Part shown: piece by piece, positions 24,584 through 32,375 of the stretch | Position numbering within the stretch: the stretch's first letter is position 1 | Layout of the letters: every line of letters begins with the position of its first letter | Assembly: GCA_937893155.1 (NCBI GenBank) | Contig: CALBGU010000168.1 | Location: 1-51,088, forward strand | DNA from: an uncultured Treponema sp. | GTDB lineage: Bacteria > Spirochaetota > Spirochaetia > Treponematales > Treponemataceae | Direction of reading: 5' to 3' | DNA: 51,088 bases | Notes under the pieces: model-generated | Seen by the model: only the letters and a program-made list of their open reading frames with translations | Told to the model about the DNA's origin: nothing | Database searches by the model: none | Made by a program: the position numbers and the translations under genes

Positions 24584-26713
24584 GTGGCTGCCATAATCGT
24601 TAAGAAAACGCTCAGCGGGAAAATCTTTCGCTCGTTTTTGCTTGTTTCGCTTATAATGCTCGTCCTTACGGCTTCGGTGAACACGATTCATATGATTCGT
24701 CTGCGGTCGGTTATCGCCGAAAGCAATCGTACTCTGACCAAGCAGACCTCCGACGCGTCTTCTGCCGCCACAACGGCGCAAATTACTCAACGGCTGTTGG
24801 AGCTTGCGATAGATAAGGCGCAGTTGATTGATGACGCATTTTTTTCGTTTCAGGCGCGCGTGCAGCTTTTGGCAGATTTTACCACCGAGTTGTATTCCAA
24901 TCCCGCAAAATACCGCGACAAACCTTATGCTCCGCCCGAGAAGCGCAACGACGGGACGCTTTCGGTGCAAATGCTTTATTCAGCGCGTGTGAATAAGGCA
25001 AGCAGGGAAATCCAAGAAGAAGCGGGCTTGATTGCGAACACGGCGGCGGTGCTGTATGCGGCAAACAATCGTTCTTCCATTATGGCTTCTAATTACGTTG
25101 CCACAGAATCTGGTCTGATGTTGCAAGCGGATTACGTTGCAGGCGCAAAATTTGACGAAGACGGGAATGTGATGCCCTTTGAAGCCGCAACACGCCCGTG
25201 GTATATCGGTGCAAAAGAAACGGGGAAGCCGTTTTTTACGAGCGTTACTGCCGATGTGCACACGGGAACGAAAACGGTTATGTGCGGAATTCCGTTCTAC
25301 AAAAACGGCGAGTTTAAGGGTGTTGCAGGCGCGGGGATTTATCTGGACAGCTTTGACGGCGTTGTGCAACACGCGTCGATAGACAAAAATTACACGGCGT
25401 GCATTGTAAACAGAAAAGGCGAAATCCTTTTTTCGTCTGCCTCCAGCGGTTCTCTCGGTGCGGAAACCGAAAATGCACAGCTTTCGGATAATTTTGCGTG
25501 GATTGCGTCGAGCGGTTTCAGCAACGTTACGCAGTTGACCATCGACGGCGAGGAATATTTTGTTTCGGCTTCTCCGATGAGAACGGTCGGCTGGTCGTTT
25601 ATCGTTTTGGTGCCGAAAACCAAAGTGCTTGAGCCGACGCGGGAATTGGTTTCTACGCTGAAGGCGGGCGGAAATCGTGCGCTTTCGGTGGCGGATTCGC
25701 ATTTGCGCCACGCATTTTATTCCACGCTGGCGGTGCTGTGTCTTATCATCATCGCGCTCATTCTGGCGGCAAAGCAGCTGGCGCAAAATCTGTCTGACCC
25801 GATAAAGCGGCTCACGGAGCAGGTTGAGCAAATTGAGGGCGGCAACATTTCGTTTTCGTGGGAAAAGCACACCGATGATGAAGTGGAAGTGCTGGCGCAG
25901 GGCTTTCAGGATATGACGGAGCGATTAAATCGCTACATTGCCGACCTTGTGTCGATTACGGCGGAAAAAGAGCGAATCAGTCTTGAGCTGAATCTTGCCG
26001 CAAAAATCCAAAGTGATATGCTGCCGAAAAACTATCCCGCGTTCCCTGAGCGCACGGATTTTGATTTGTTCGCGTCAATGCACCCCGCAAAAGAGGTGGG
26101 CGGCGATTTATATGATTATCTGCTTTTGGACGACGACCGCCTAATGCTCATCGTGGGCGATGTGTCGGGCAAGGGCGTGCCGGCGGCGCTGTTTATGGGG
26201 AAATGCAAGGTGCTTTTGGACTTCTACGCGATGCTGGGGTTGCCGCCTGCGGAAATCTTTAGGATTGTAAACGAAAAATTGTGCGCGGGCAATGAATCAG
26301 AATTATTTGTAACGTGCTGGCTCGGTATTTTTACGTTCAGCACGGGCACGCTTCGATTCGTAAACGCGGGGCATCCGTATCCTGTTTTGTATCACGGCGG
26401 TGCGTTTGCGTTCATCAAGGAAAAACCGAATTTCGTTCTGGGCGGAATGGAGGGCTTAAAATACAAAGAACACTCCGTTACACTCAGCAAAGGCGACCGT
26501 CTTTTTATTTACACCGACGGCGTTACCGAAGCCACCGATTCAAACGAAGAACTTTTCGGCGATGAGCGGCTTTTGAGCGCGATGAACGACACGAAGGATT
26601 TGAGCGCGCCTGATACGCTCAAAAAAATTCGCGCTGATATTGATGATTTCGTTGGCTCTGCCGAGCAGTTCGACGATATTACAATGCTTCAATTTGTGTG
26701 GAAAAACACATAA
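24584..26713 (+). CDS. Membrane sensor with PP2C (SpoIIE/RsbU-type) phosphatase
   Basis: 709 residues, GTG start at 24584 (GGGAGT upstream). N-terminal membrane segment (about 12-35), large extracytoplasmic Cache-like sensor (ATRPWYIGAKETGKPFFTS; GVAGAGIYLDSFDGVV), second membrane segment (about 378-402), HAMP (DPIKRLTEQVEQIEGGN), then a PP2C phosphatase domain. Metal-binding motifs are visible: KEVGGDLYDYLLLDD, GDVSGKGVPAALFMGK, FIYTDGVTEATDSN and DDITMLQF. RsbU/SpoIIE-like enzymes dephosphorylate STAS antagonists; the next gene encodes such a protein, so the sensor, antagonist and third protein form one partner-switching cassette. The input signal is unknown. Confidence 0.93.
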   Translation: MAAIIVKKTLSGKIFRSFLLVSLIMLVLTASVNTIHMIRLRSVIAESNRTLTKQTSDASSAATTAQITQRLLELAIDKAQLIDDAFFSFQARVQLLADFTTELYSNPAKYRDKPYAPPEKRNDGTLSVQMLYSARVNKASREIQEEAGLIANTAAVLYAANNRSSIMASNYVATESGLMLQADYVAGAKFDEDGNVMPFEAATRPWYIGAKETGKPFFTSVTADVHTGTKTVMCGIPFYKNGEFKGVAGAGIYLDSFDGVVQHASIDKNYTACIVNRKGEILFSSASSGSLGAETENAQLSDNFAWIASSGFSNVTQLTIDGEEYFVSASPMRTVGWSFIVLVPKTKVLEPTRELVSTLKAGGNRALSVADSHLRHAFYSTLAVLCLIIIALILAAKQLAQNLSDPIKRLTEQVEQIEGGNISFSWEKHTDDEVEVLAQGFQDMTERLNRYIADLVSITAEKERISLELNLAAKIQSDMLPKNYPAFPERTDFDLFASMHPAKEVGGDLYDYLLLDDDRLMLIVGDVSGKGVPAALFMGKCKVLLDFYAMLGLPPAEIFRIVNEKLCAGNESELFVTCWLGIFTFSTGTLRFVNAGHPYPVLYHGGAFAFIKEKPNFVLGGMEGLKYKEHSVTLSKGDRLFIYTDGVTEATDSNEELFGDERLLSAMNDTKDLSAPDTLKKIRADIDDFVGSAEQFDDITMLQFVWKNT

Positions 26714-26733
26714 TATATACAGGAGGGTCTTTT

Positions 26734-27027
26734 ATGACTATAGAAAAGAAAATGGACGGCAAGACGATGACGATGTGCGTTTCTGGAAGATTGGACACTC
26801 TCACCGCGCCTGATTTGGAAAAGGAAATTCACGCAATCGAGGGCGCAGATGCTCTCGTTATGGATTTTGCAAATCTTGACTATATTTCGTCGGCGGGATT
26901 GCGCCTGCTTTTGTCTACTCACAAAGCGTATGCCAAAAAGGGCGGAATGACGGTGAAAAATGTGAATGAAACGGTTCTTGACATCTTTGAAGTTACAGGC
27001 TTTAAAGACATTTTGAACATTGCATAG
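26734..27027 (+). CDS. STAS-domain anti-sigma factor antagonist (RsbV/SpoIIAA-like)
   Basis: 97-residue single STAS domain. The phosphorylatable serine motif reads DYISSAGLRLLLS (about residues 50-62). ATG 26734 follows a strong Shine-Dalgarno (AGGAGGG). Family role: the unphosphorylated form binds and sequesters an anti-sigma kinase; the upstream PP2C protein would keep it active. The gene sits 20 nt after the phosphatase gene and 10 nt before the next. No sigma factor is in the window. Confidence 0.92.
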   Translation: MTIEKKMDGKTMTMCVSGRLDTLTAPDLEKEIHAIEGADALVMDFANLDYISSAGLRLLLSTHKAYAKKGGMTVKNVNETVLDIFEVTGFKDILNIA

Positions 27028-27037
27028 GAGAACTGCT

Positions 27038-27631
27038 ATGGAGCCAAGAGAAAACGGTGTTTGGGCACTGTCCAAAGACAAAGATTCACTAAAGCGCATT
27101 TTGAGCGTGACAGAAAACGTCGGCAAAATACACGGGCTGGATAAAAAACAAAGCGGCAGATTACGCTTGCTTGCCGAAGAACTCATCGGTATGCTGCCTG
27201 AATTGCTGTCGTTCTCTTCGGGAGAGTTTTGGGTTACCAGCGACGGCAGAAAATTCGAGATTCACGTTTCGCTCAAGCCCGATGAATCGCTGACCTCCAG
27301 CCGCCGCGATGAGCTTTTAGCGCTTTCCACTTCGGGCAAAAACGAAGCCGCCGTGGGAGTGATGAACAAAATCCGCCTTGCCGCGCAGTTTATGCTTGCC
27401 GATTTTGACGAGAGCGCAACGATTACCGCGCCGTTTTATACACACGGCATAACGAGCGATACGTTCAACAATATGGCGTGGAGTTTGATGGAATATCGCA
27501 CAAAAGCCAAGGAAGAGCAGGGCGAAAACTGGGACGAACTGGAAAAATCCATCATTGCAAACATTGCCGACGATGTGCGCGTCGGTGTGCAGGGGAAAAA
27601 AGTGGACATCGTGGTAAAAAAATCGTTCTAG
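27038..27631 (+). CDS. Anti-sigma (RsbW/SpoIIAB)-like protein, degenerate
   Basis: 197 residues, ATG 27038 with AGGAG upstream. Its place after the RsbU- and RsbV-like genes suggests the third member of a partner-switching module. The N-terminal half has a segment that may correspond to the ATPase N-box (SGRLRLLAEELIGMLPEL), but the conserved Asn and the glycine boxes of an active GHKL kinase are not visible. The C-terminal half (ESATITAPFYTHGITSDTF, then helices) is not recognised. It may bind the STAS protein without kinase activity, in which case another kinase is needed. A strong terminator follows, closing the four-gene operon that starts with NUDIX. Confidence 0.6.
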   Translation: MEPRENGVWALSKDKDSLKRILSVTENVGKIHGLDKKQSGRLRLLAEELIGMLPELLSFSSGEFWVTSDGRKFEIHVSLKPDESLTSSRRDELLALSTSGKNEAAVGVMNKIRLAAQFMLADFDESATITAPFYTHGITSDTFNNMAWSLMEYRTKAKEEQGENWDELEKSIIANIADDVRVGVQGKKVDIVVKKSF

Positions 27632-27642
27632 CGCACTGCAAG

Positions 27643-27681
27643 AAAATCGAAGAATCAAAAGCGGTTCTTCGATTTTTTTTT
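27643..27681 (+). terminator. Rho-independent terminator of the partner-switching operon
   Basis: A 12-bp perfect stem (AAAATCGAAGAA / TTCTTCGATTTT) with a 10-nt loop and T9 (run continues to 27681), 12 nt after the stop. Confidence 0.93.
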
Positions 27682-27695
27682 GCGCGAAAAAAGGC

Positions 27696-28007
27696 TTATT
27701 TCTTGTCGGAAATACCGAATGCCTTCCACTCTGATTGCGAAATAGCAAACTTCACCGTCTTCTTTGCGTCGTTGAGCGCAACATCTAAAGCCTCTGTTGT
27801 TTTATTGAGCTTTTCGGTGCAGGATTTGAGCTTTGCCTTTAAGCTTTCCTGTTCGTTATCGAGTTCTTGTGCTTCCAAAGACAATTTTTCTATTTCCGCG
27901 ATTTTCGCTTCATCAAAACCCACTTTTTTAACATCGTCTGCGTGGGATTTCAATCCCGCCGCCATCAATCTTGCTGCTGTCAGCTTTTGTGCAAATGAAG
28001 TTGCCAT
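27696..28007 (-). CDS. Small coiled-coil protein, unknown
   Basis: 103 residues, mostly helical and charged. A central run (KIAEIEKLSLEAQELDNEQE, then SLKAKLKSCTEKLNKTTEAL) predicts a coiled coil. No signal peptide or membrane segment. I chose ATG 28007 with AAGGAGATTG upstream over the in-frame TTG at 28016. I do not recognise the family. It is monocistronic, faces the partner-switching operon tail-to-tail, and its upstream region is occupied by the 21-bp repeat array, so its promoter must lie within or next to that array. Confidence 0.7.
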   Translation of the reverse strand: MATSFAQKLTAARLMAAGLKSHADDVKKVGFDEAKIAEIEKLSLEAQELDNEQESLKAKLKSCTEKLNKTTEALDVALNDAKKTVKFAISQSEWKAFGISDKK

Positions 28008-28059
28008 ATAATTCAATCTCCTTCAAATAGAATTCTTTCTTGATTATATATTATTCTTC

Positions 28060-28258
28060 CTAAGAATACAATATATTTCTCATAGAATATATCAATTCTT
28101 TGAAAGAATGTGCTGATTTCTTGAAAGAATACATATATTCCGTGAAAGAATACATACATTCTATGAAAGAATATACTAATTCTGTGATAGAATACATACA
28201 TTCCGTGAAAGAATATACTGATTCTGTGATAGAATACATACATTCCGTGAAAGAATAG
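28060..28258. repeat. Intergenic tandem array, exact 21-bp period, ten hairpin units
   Basis: Units containing GAAAGAAT or GATAGAAT start at 28060, 28081, 28102, 28123, 28144, 28165, 28186, 28207, 28228 and 28249: exactly 21 bp apart over ten copies. Each unit is a small inverted repeat (ATTCT-GTGAT-AGAAT, 5-bp arms) plus a 6-bp spacer (ACATAC or ATACTG). The dyad centres therefore lie on the same helical face. It sits upstream of the coiled-coil protein gene and downstream of the 28540 gene. Open reading frames across it (heptads MYVFYHR, ISIFFHG) are artefacts of the period. Confidence 0.95.
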
Positions 28259-28390
28259 AATATTTTTTTGAAGAAAAAAGCATTTTCAGCGGTATTATGA
28301 AACGTATGCTTTCCTTTTTTTCATTTCGTCGCTTGATGCAAGAATTTTTTTCTGATGTCCATTGAAACAAGAAACATCAGCCCATTCGCT

Positions 28391-28432
28391 GCCGCCTGCA
28401 TCAAGGTGAAATAATGACAGCATACCTTTGAA
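28391..28432. repeat. Fragment of the dispersed element family
   Basis: TCAAGGTGAAATAATGACAG followed by CATACCTTTGAAACACGTTC. The reverse complement of 9354-9380 shares TCAAGGTGAGATAATGACAG, and 3837-3855 shares AGCATACCTTTTGAAACAC, so these are pieces of one mosaic family. Non-coding. Confidence 0.65.
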
Positions 28433-28476
28433 ACACGTTCAGAAAATAAAATGGTGTTACAAAACGGTATGTTTGC

Positions 28477-28530
28477 AAAAAAAATCGGGCTCTCTGCTCA
28501 AAAAAGGCAGACTCCCGATTTTTTTTCTCA
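28477..28530. terminator. Bidirectional terminator hairpin
   Basis: A long interrupted stem (AAAAAAAATCGGG ... CCCGATTTTTTTT with inner CTGC/GCAG pairing) flanked by A8 and T8, so it can stop transcription from both sides. It lies just downstream of the 28540-28881 minus-strand gene. Confidence 0.88.
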
Positions 28531-28539
28531 AAACGCCGT

Positions 28540-28881
28540 TTACAGAACTAAAAGCGTAATAGCATTGTCGCTAATGCTTGTAACCTTAAGGTCGAATCGG
28601 TCACCAGATTCCGCGTCCTGCAATTTGATAACAGAACCTTCTTTTACAAAATACGAATAGCTTTCAATTGTGTGACTTGTCCAATCTCCTCCAACGATGC
28701 AGTGATGATGAAGTTCAAGCTCTCCGATATTTCGTCCGCTGCTTTCTGCTGAAAGAATCTTTGCAATCGTGCAATATGATTCGATGCGCGGCTCGCTGTA
28801 AGAATCAAGCATAACATCGAGTGGCAAGAATGACATAGATTTTTCGCCGACCACGAAAGATAATTCTTCTGAAGATTTCAT
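28540..28881 (-). CDS. Small cytosolic protein, unknown
   Basis: 113 residues. No signal peptide or membrane segment; predicted to be mainly beta (SFVVGEKSMSFLPLDVMLDS; IGELELHHHCIVGG; GSVIKLQDAESGDRFDLKVT). The stretch LHHHC could bind metal, which is speculation. ATG 28881 has an excellent Shine-Dalgarno (AAGGAGTATATA), and the gene has its own promoter with a palindrome at the start site and a terminator, so it is a self-contained regulated unit. I do not recognise the family. Confidence 0.75.
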   Translation of the reverse strand: MKSSEELSFVVGEKSMSFLPLDVMLDSYSEPRIESYCTIAKILSAESSGRNIGELELHHHCIVGGDWTSHTIESYSYFVKEGSVIKLQDAESGDRFDLKVTSISDNAITLLVL

Positions 28882-28895
28882 TATATACTCCTTAA

Positions 28896-28943
28896 GTGCA
28901 TGTGCACATCTTTTATTTTATCCCGCTAAACTCTTATCGTCAA
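28896..28943 (-). promoter_or_regulatory. Promoter with palindromic operator for the 113-residue protein
   Basis: On the minus strand TTGACG (28938-28943), exactly 17 bp, TAAAAT (28915-28920). The perfect 12-bp palindrome GTGCATGTGCAC (28896-28907) sits at the predicted start site, as expected for a repressor site. The regulator is not identifiable. Confidence 0.72.
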
Positions 28944-29072
28944 CACAATAACGCGGATAGCCGATATTTTTATTAAGGCTAAAATCGAAGTTAAAAAAAT
29001 GATGTCATAAAAATGAGAAAATACCGATTTTTTTTGCGATTTTAAGGATTTTAGTCTAAGGAGTATCAGTTT

Positions 29073-30140
29073 ATGAAAAGGGCATTGAAAACGACTGCAT
29101 TTGCAGCCTTTGCACTTGTAATTTTTTCTTGCGGTTCTACCAAAGACACGCCGAAGCCGCCAGAAGAGCCAGTTTCGGAGTCGCTTCCCGATTGGAGCAA
29201 AGACAAGGACGGAGCAGAAACTGAAGCGGTTGAGGAAAGCGCAGAAGCGGTGAGCGAAAATGAGGGGGATGCGGAAAAGCCGGCAGAAACGGATTTTGAG
29301 CCGCAGCCCGCCGTTGAATCAAACGGAACGTTCAGCGCGGAAAGAATAGAGCCAGAAAATGAAATGGTTGGGGTAAAAAAAGATGAGCAGGAGCAAAAAT
29401 CGGGGGATTATCCGAATATGGACAGGAGCAAAGCCGCTGCCGATGAAAGTGAAATCCCGCGCGGCACCAATCCTTCTATTGGCGTGACGGGGGCGAGGAG
29501 CGCGCCAAAAAGCGGAACGAAGAAAGTTGCCGTGGCAAAAAAGCCCGAAGACATCGTTGTGGTTGACGATTTGCCGAATATCGTGCAGGAAAACGAAAGC
29601 GTGTTGTTTTCGTCGGATTGGGACGAAGAATCGCTTTCCGACCCCGAGGATTGCGGTTATTTTTACACGACGGACAATTTGGGCGAGTTTTCGATGATTA
29701 AAGGCGAGTTCCGAAAACTCGGCGGCTACGAGGGCAGCACGGTCGGCTTTGTGTTCGGTTTTTCGCCCACAAAAGATGGCTGGCTCAAGGATTATATCCG
29801 TTTTGAAATCAACACGCGCGGCGAATACGGCATTTATTCTTGGGACGGCAAAAAATACACGGATTTGGTGCAGAAAAACAAGCCCGACACGGCGTATTTG
29901 TACGAATCAGCGGCGATTAACGCGGGGTATAACCGCAAAAATTCGCTGACGATTCAAAAAGAAAAAGACGGAACATACACGCTTTCGATAAATGATACTG
30001 TGGTTGCAAAAAAAGTGCCGCCGCTCAAAAAAGGCACGAAAGGCGTAATGGCGTTCTTTTCGGTTGGCAAGGAAGAGCAGGAAAACTTCCCTGAAGACCC
30101 GGTAACCGTAACGTATCGCGTCACCGATTCAAAAAAATAA
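29073..30140 (+). CDS. Acidic lipoprotein with C-terminal beta-sandwich-like domain, unknown
   Basis: 355 residues. Lipobox VIFSC (Cys about residue 20). Residues 25-170 are a low-complexity, acidic, Pro/Glu-rich linker (EAVEESAEAVSENEGDAEKP). The last 170 residues form a compact domain (ENESVLFSSDWDEESLSDPE; GYFYTTDNLGEFSMIKGEF; YNRKNSLTIQKEKDGTYTLS) that resembles concanavalin-like or laminin-G-type carbohydrate-binding sandwiches, but I cannot assign a family. ATG 29073 has TAAGGAGTATCAG upstream. Probably surface- or periplasm-exposed. Followed by a terminator. Confidence 0.82.
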   Translation: MKRALKTTAFAAFALVIFSCGSTKDTPKPPEEPVSESLPDWSKDKDGAETEAVEESAEAVSENEGDAEKPAETDFEPQPAVESNGTFSAERIEPENEMVGVKKDEQEQKSGDYPNMDRSKAAADESEIPRGTNPSIGVTGARSAPKSGTKKVAVAKKPEDIVVVDDLPNIVQENESVLFSSDWDEESLSDPEDCGYFYTTDNLGEFSMIKGEFRKLGGYEGSTVGFVFGFSPTKDGWLKDYIRFEINTRGEYGIYSWDGKKYTDLVQKNKPDTAYLYESAAINAGYNRKNSLTIQKEKDGTYTLSINDTVVAKKVPPLKKGTKGVMAFFSVGKEEQENFPEDPVTVTYRVTDSKK

Positions 30141-30162
30141 TCGCGTTATTCTGAAATAGCGC

Positions 30163-30200
30163 AAAAAAAATCTCGCATTTTGTTTTGCGGGATTTTTTGT
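30163..30200. terminator. Terminator between convergent genes
   Basis: Stem AAAATCTCGCA / TGCGGGATTTT with a short loop and T6 on the plus strand and A8 on the other side, so it probably serves both the lipoprotein gene and the convergent 30209-30811 gene. Confidence 0.8.
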
Positions 30201-30208
30201 ATCATCTT

Positions 30209-30811
30209 CTAATTTTCTTTAACAAACACGCCGTTTTCTTCGCGGAATCCCATTTTTGCGAGATATTTTTTGTGATTGTGCGCATTTTGGGCGAACGTGA
30301 GCCGTTTTATGCCCTCGTTTTTGAGCGTGGAATACAGCATTTCGCCTGCCGAGCAATCTCGATAGCCTGCCGACGTGTAATCAAGCAGAATGTTAAGCGA
30401 ATGGTCTGCGCCCGTTTTGCCCGCAAAAATTCCCGCGATTTCGTTTTTGCACCACACGAGTTTTACAAAATCTGCGCTGTCAATGTGTGCCGCAAAATCA
30501 GGAAAGAACAGCGCGATGTCGGCTTTGTTCTTTTCGATAAAGAATGTGACGCACGAATCGCGAATATCTGTCGCCATAAGCGCAAAAACCGCTTTCTGAT
30601 TGTACATTCTCGCCAGATGAATCACGTTTATCACCACGAGAGCCGCATTCATAAACGCGGTGGGATATGCGTGGCGAATGAGCAGGTACACAAGCGACAC
30701 GAGCGAACCGATGGTGTTTAGCACGCGAAGACGCACCACCGAAGTCATCAAAAACGACAGCAAAACGAAGGCTGTCCCAATATAACCGATTATTTCAAAG
30801 ATAATTTCCAT
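30209..30811 (-). CDS. YgjV-like membrane protein with soluble C-terminal domain
   Basis: 200 residues. The N-terminal 75 residues hold three hydrophobic segments (IIGYIGTAFVLLSFLMTS; LNTIGSLVSLVYLLIRHAY; TAFMNAALVVINVIHLARMY) as in the YgjV family. The C-terminal part (VTFFIEKNKADIALFFPDF; LDYTSAGYRDCSAGEMLYS; NHKKYLAKMGFREE) looks like a GNAT-type fold, including the final KMGF that ends many acetyltransferases, though the acetyl-CoA loop is not clear. Substrate unknown. It lies 48 nt after the lipoprotein gene and is probably the last gene of an operon starting with the ADP-ribose glycohydrolase gene. The Shine-Dalgarno is weak. Confidence 0.8.
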   Translation of the reverse strand: MEIIFEIIGYIGTAFVLLSFLMTSVVRLRVLNTIGSLVSLVYLLIRHAYPTAFMNAALVVINVIHLARMYNQKAVFALMATDIRDSCVTFFIEKNKADIALFFPDFAAHIDSADFVKLVWCKNEIAGIFAGKTGADHSLNILLDYTSAGYRDCSAGEMLYSTLKNEGIKRLTFAQNAHNHKKYLAKMGFREENGVFVKEN

Positions 30812-30859
30812 AGGAATTCCGATTATGCCCTAAACCACGCTTTATATCAAGCGGATTTT

Positions 30860-31465
30860 TTAATCAAATGTAATAAAATAATGCCCGACGGGAAGCCACT
30901 GCAAAAAAAGATAGCCGTCCGCGTCGGTTTTTCCGTGGATTTCGTCCGTGGGTGTGCCGAGTTTGTGAATCACAAAATCGCGGTTTGCAAGCGGCAGTTT
31001 GGTTGTGCGGTCGAAAAATTGCGTTTTTATCCACGCAAATGCCTTGAGCCGCGCGGGAGCGTTTTCCGCCGTGCCGTCTTCCAATCGTACGGAAAACGAA
31101 AATTCTGGCACAAAATACGCCGCGGAATCTTCTGCCGCCTCAAGTGCAGGAAGCGCAATTTCTGCCGCGAATTGCCCTTTTTGTATGTTTGCGCTGATTT
31201 CGGCAAGTTCGATTTTTGCTCCATTTTCGCCAAGATAATACGGACGGATAAAAATCGGTGCGCCGTCCGAGGCAATTCCTTTTTTGAGCGCGCCCGAAAT
31301 CTGCACGGTTTGGCTCAAATGGCACTGCTCGATTTCTTTGCCGTCCAAAATCCACGCGCTTTTTTCAAGAATTGTCGCAGGGGCGGTCGTTTTGGTCGAT
31401 GCACACCCCAACAAAAAAACGCAAAAAAGCAGTTCTATCGTTCTTATTTTGAAAAGATTTTTCAT
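30860..31465 (-). CDS. Lipoprotein, unknown, with C-terminal beta domain
   Basis: 201 residues. Signal peptide with lipobox LLGC (Cys about residue 21). The mature part is beta-rich (TVQISGALKKGIASDGAPIF; PEFSFSVRLEDGTAENAPAR). The last 60 residues (LPLANRDFVIHKLGTPTDEI, then GKTDADGYLFLQWLPVGHY) look like a carboxypeptidase-regulatory or SpaA-type sandwich. ATG 31465 lacks a Shine-Dalgarno. GATAAT (31472-31477 on the minus strand) ends 6 nt before it, so it may have its own leaderless transcript in addition to read-through from the upstream gene, which stops 19 nt away. Confidence 0.8.
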   Translation of the reverse strand: MKNLFKIRTIELLFCVFLLGCASTKTTAPATILEKSAWILDGKEIEQCHLSQTVQISGALKKGIASDGAPIFIRPYYLGENGAKIELAEISANIQKGQFAAEIALPALEAAEDSAAYFVPEFSFSVRLEDGTAENAPARLKAFAWIKTQFFDRTTKLPLANRDFVIHKLGTPTDEIHGKTDADGYLFLQWLPVGHYFITFD

Positions 31466-31484
31466 AATGTGATTATCGGCATAA

Positions 31485-32261
31485 TTATGATTCGCCCAAA
31501 ATAGTGCGGAAAACCTCGTAGTTTATCCAGTCGTTTTTGCAGGCGACGGCAAATTCCACCGTTTTGAATGCGCCCGCGAATTCTTGGAGCACGGTTTTCG
31601 CCGCTTTTGCCACGACTTCAGGCGGATTTCGGAACGCACCGCACCCGAACGCGCCCAAAATCAGAACAGTACAGCCGTTTTCTTCTGCAATGCTCAAAAT
31701 CTGCGTCCAGCGTTTTTTGTGCAGCGCAAAAAGGTCGTCTTCGCTCATTGAAACATCGTTCAAATCGGGGGCGGCACAGGTGAGAACGTCCGCGCAGAAC
31801 CATTCTGACGGGGGCAAAAGCGAAAGCGTGTTGTCGTCCTTAAAAACGGTGATTTCGGGGCTGAAAATCACGTCGTCCGTGGCAATGTGGTCGAACGTGG
31901 CTCGGTGCGCCTGATAAAAATCGCGCAGCATTTCGTCTGCGGTGAGCGCAACATACAGCGTAGACACGCGGCAAAGGCTTTCTTCCTGCGCCCGCGCTCC
32001 GTATACGACGCCCCCGCCCGGCGAAAAACTATTGGCAAAATTCAGGACGCCGATTCGCTCGCCTTTGTACGAACTTGCCGCGTCAAAACTGCGCTTTTTG
32101 CTGACGATGATGTTTGTGCTGAAAGGTCGTTCGTGCGCACAAACGGCTTTTCCCGCTTTGTAAAACTGCTGTCGTTCCCGCGTTTTTCGGCACGATTCGC
32201 GCAGCATTTCATCTGATGCGCAGCGTTGCATTGTATCGTTAAAAATTGCAATTAAATCCAT
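31485..32261 (-). CDS. Poly(ADP-ribose) glycohydrolase-like protein (TIGR02452 family)
   Basis: 258-residue macrodomain-type enzyme of the bacterial PARG family. The signature is complete: GVLNFANSFSPGGGVVYGAR followed directly by AQEESLCRVS, i.e. the GGG-x(6-8)-QEE loop with the catalytic glutamates. The N-terminal segment (RKTRERQQFYKAG) and the C-terminal VLILGAFGCGAFRNPPEVVA match the family. Family role: hydrolysis of ribose-ribose bonds of ADP-ribose chains or release of ADP-ribose. ATG 32261 has no Shine-Dalgarno; the extended -10 TGATACAAT ends 6 nt before it. First of a probable three-gene operon with two envelope proteins. No ADP-ribosyltransferase gene is seen nearby. Confidence 0.9.
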   Translation of the reverse strand: MDLIAIFNDTMQRCASDEMLRESCRKTRERQQFYKAGKAVCAHERPFSTNIIVSKKRSFDAASSYKGERIGVLNFANSFSPGGGVVYGARAQEESLCRVSTLYVALTADEMLRDFYQAHRATFDHIATDDVIFSPEITVFKDDNTLSLLPPSEWFCADVLTCAAPDLNDVSMSEDDLFALHKKRWTQILSIAEENGCTVLILGAFGCGAFRNPPEVVAKAAKTVLQEFAGAFKTVEFAVACKNDWINYEVFRTILGES

Positions 32262-32267
32262 ATCGCT

Positions 32268-32276
32268 ATTGTATCA
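32268..32276 (-). promoter_or_regulatory. Extended -10 element, leaderless start of PARG-like gene
   Basis: TGATACAAT on the minus strand (TG-n-TACAAT), 6 nt before the ATG at 32261. The same 9-mer precedes the PRPP synthetase gene (47570-47578) and recurs in array 14313-14520. Confidence 0.6.
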
Positions 32277-32375
32277 CAATAATCGCATTTTGCGAGAAAA
32301 TCTCACGTTGGCTCATTCTGTTGCGAATGGTGAATCAAAAAATCCCGTCGGGTCAGAGACGTTTTTTTTCTGTTG

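Noticed and set aside
28013..28243. Minus-strand frame MYVFYHR/ISIFFHG over the 21-bp array
   Set aside because: Pure product of the 21-bp period; a second minus frame is equally open; no ribosome site.
9113..28258. CRISPR arrays
   Set aside because: The repeat arrays have regular spacing, but whole units are similar with no unique spacers, and there are no cas genes.
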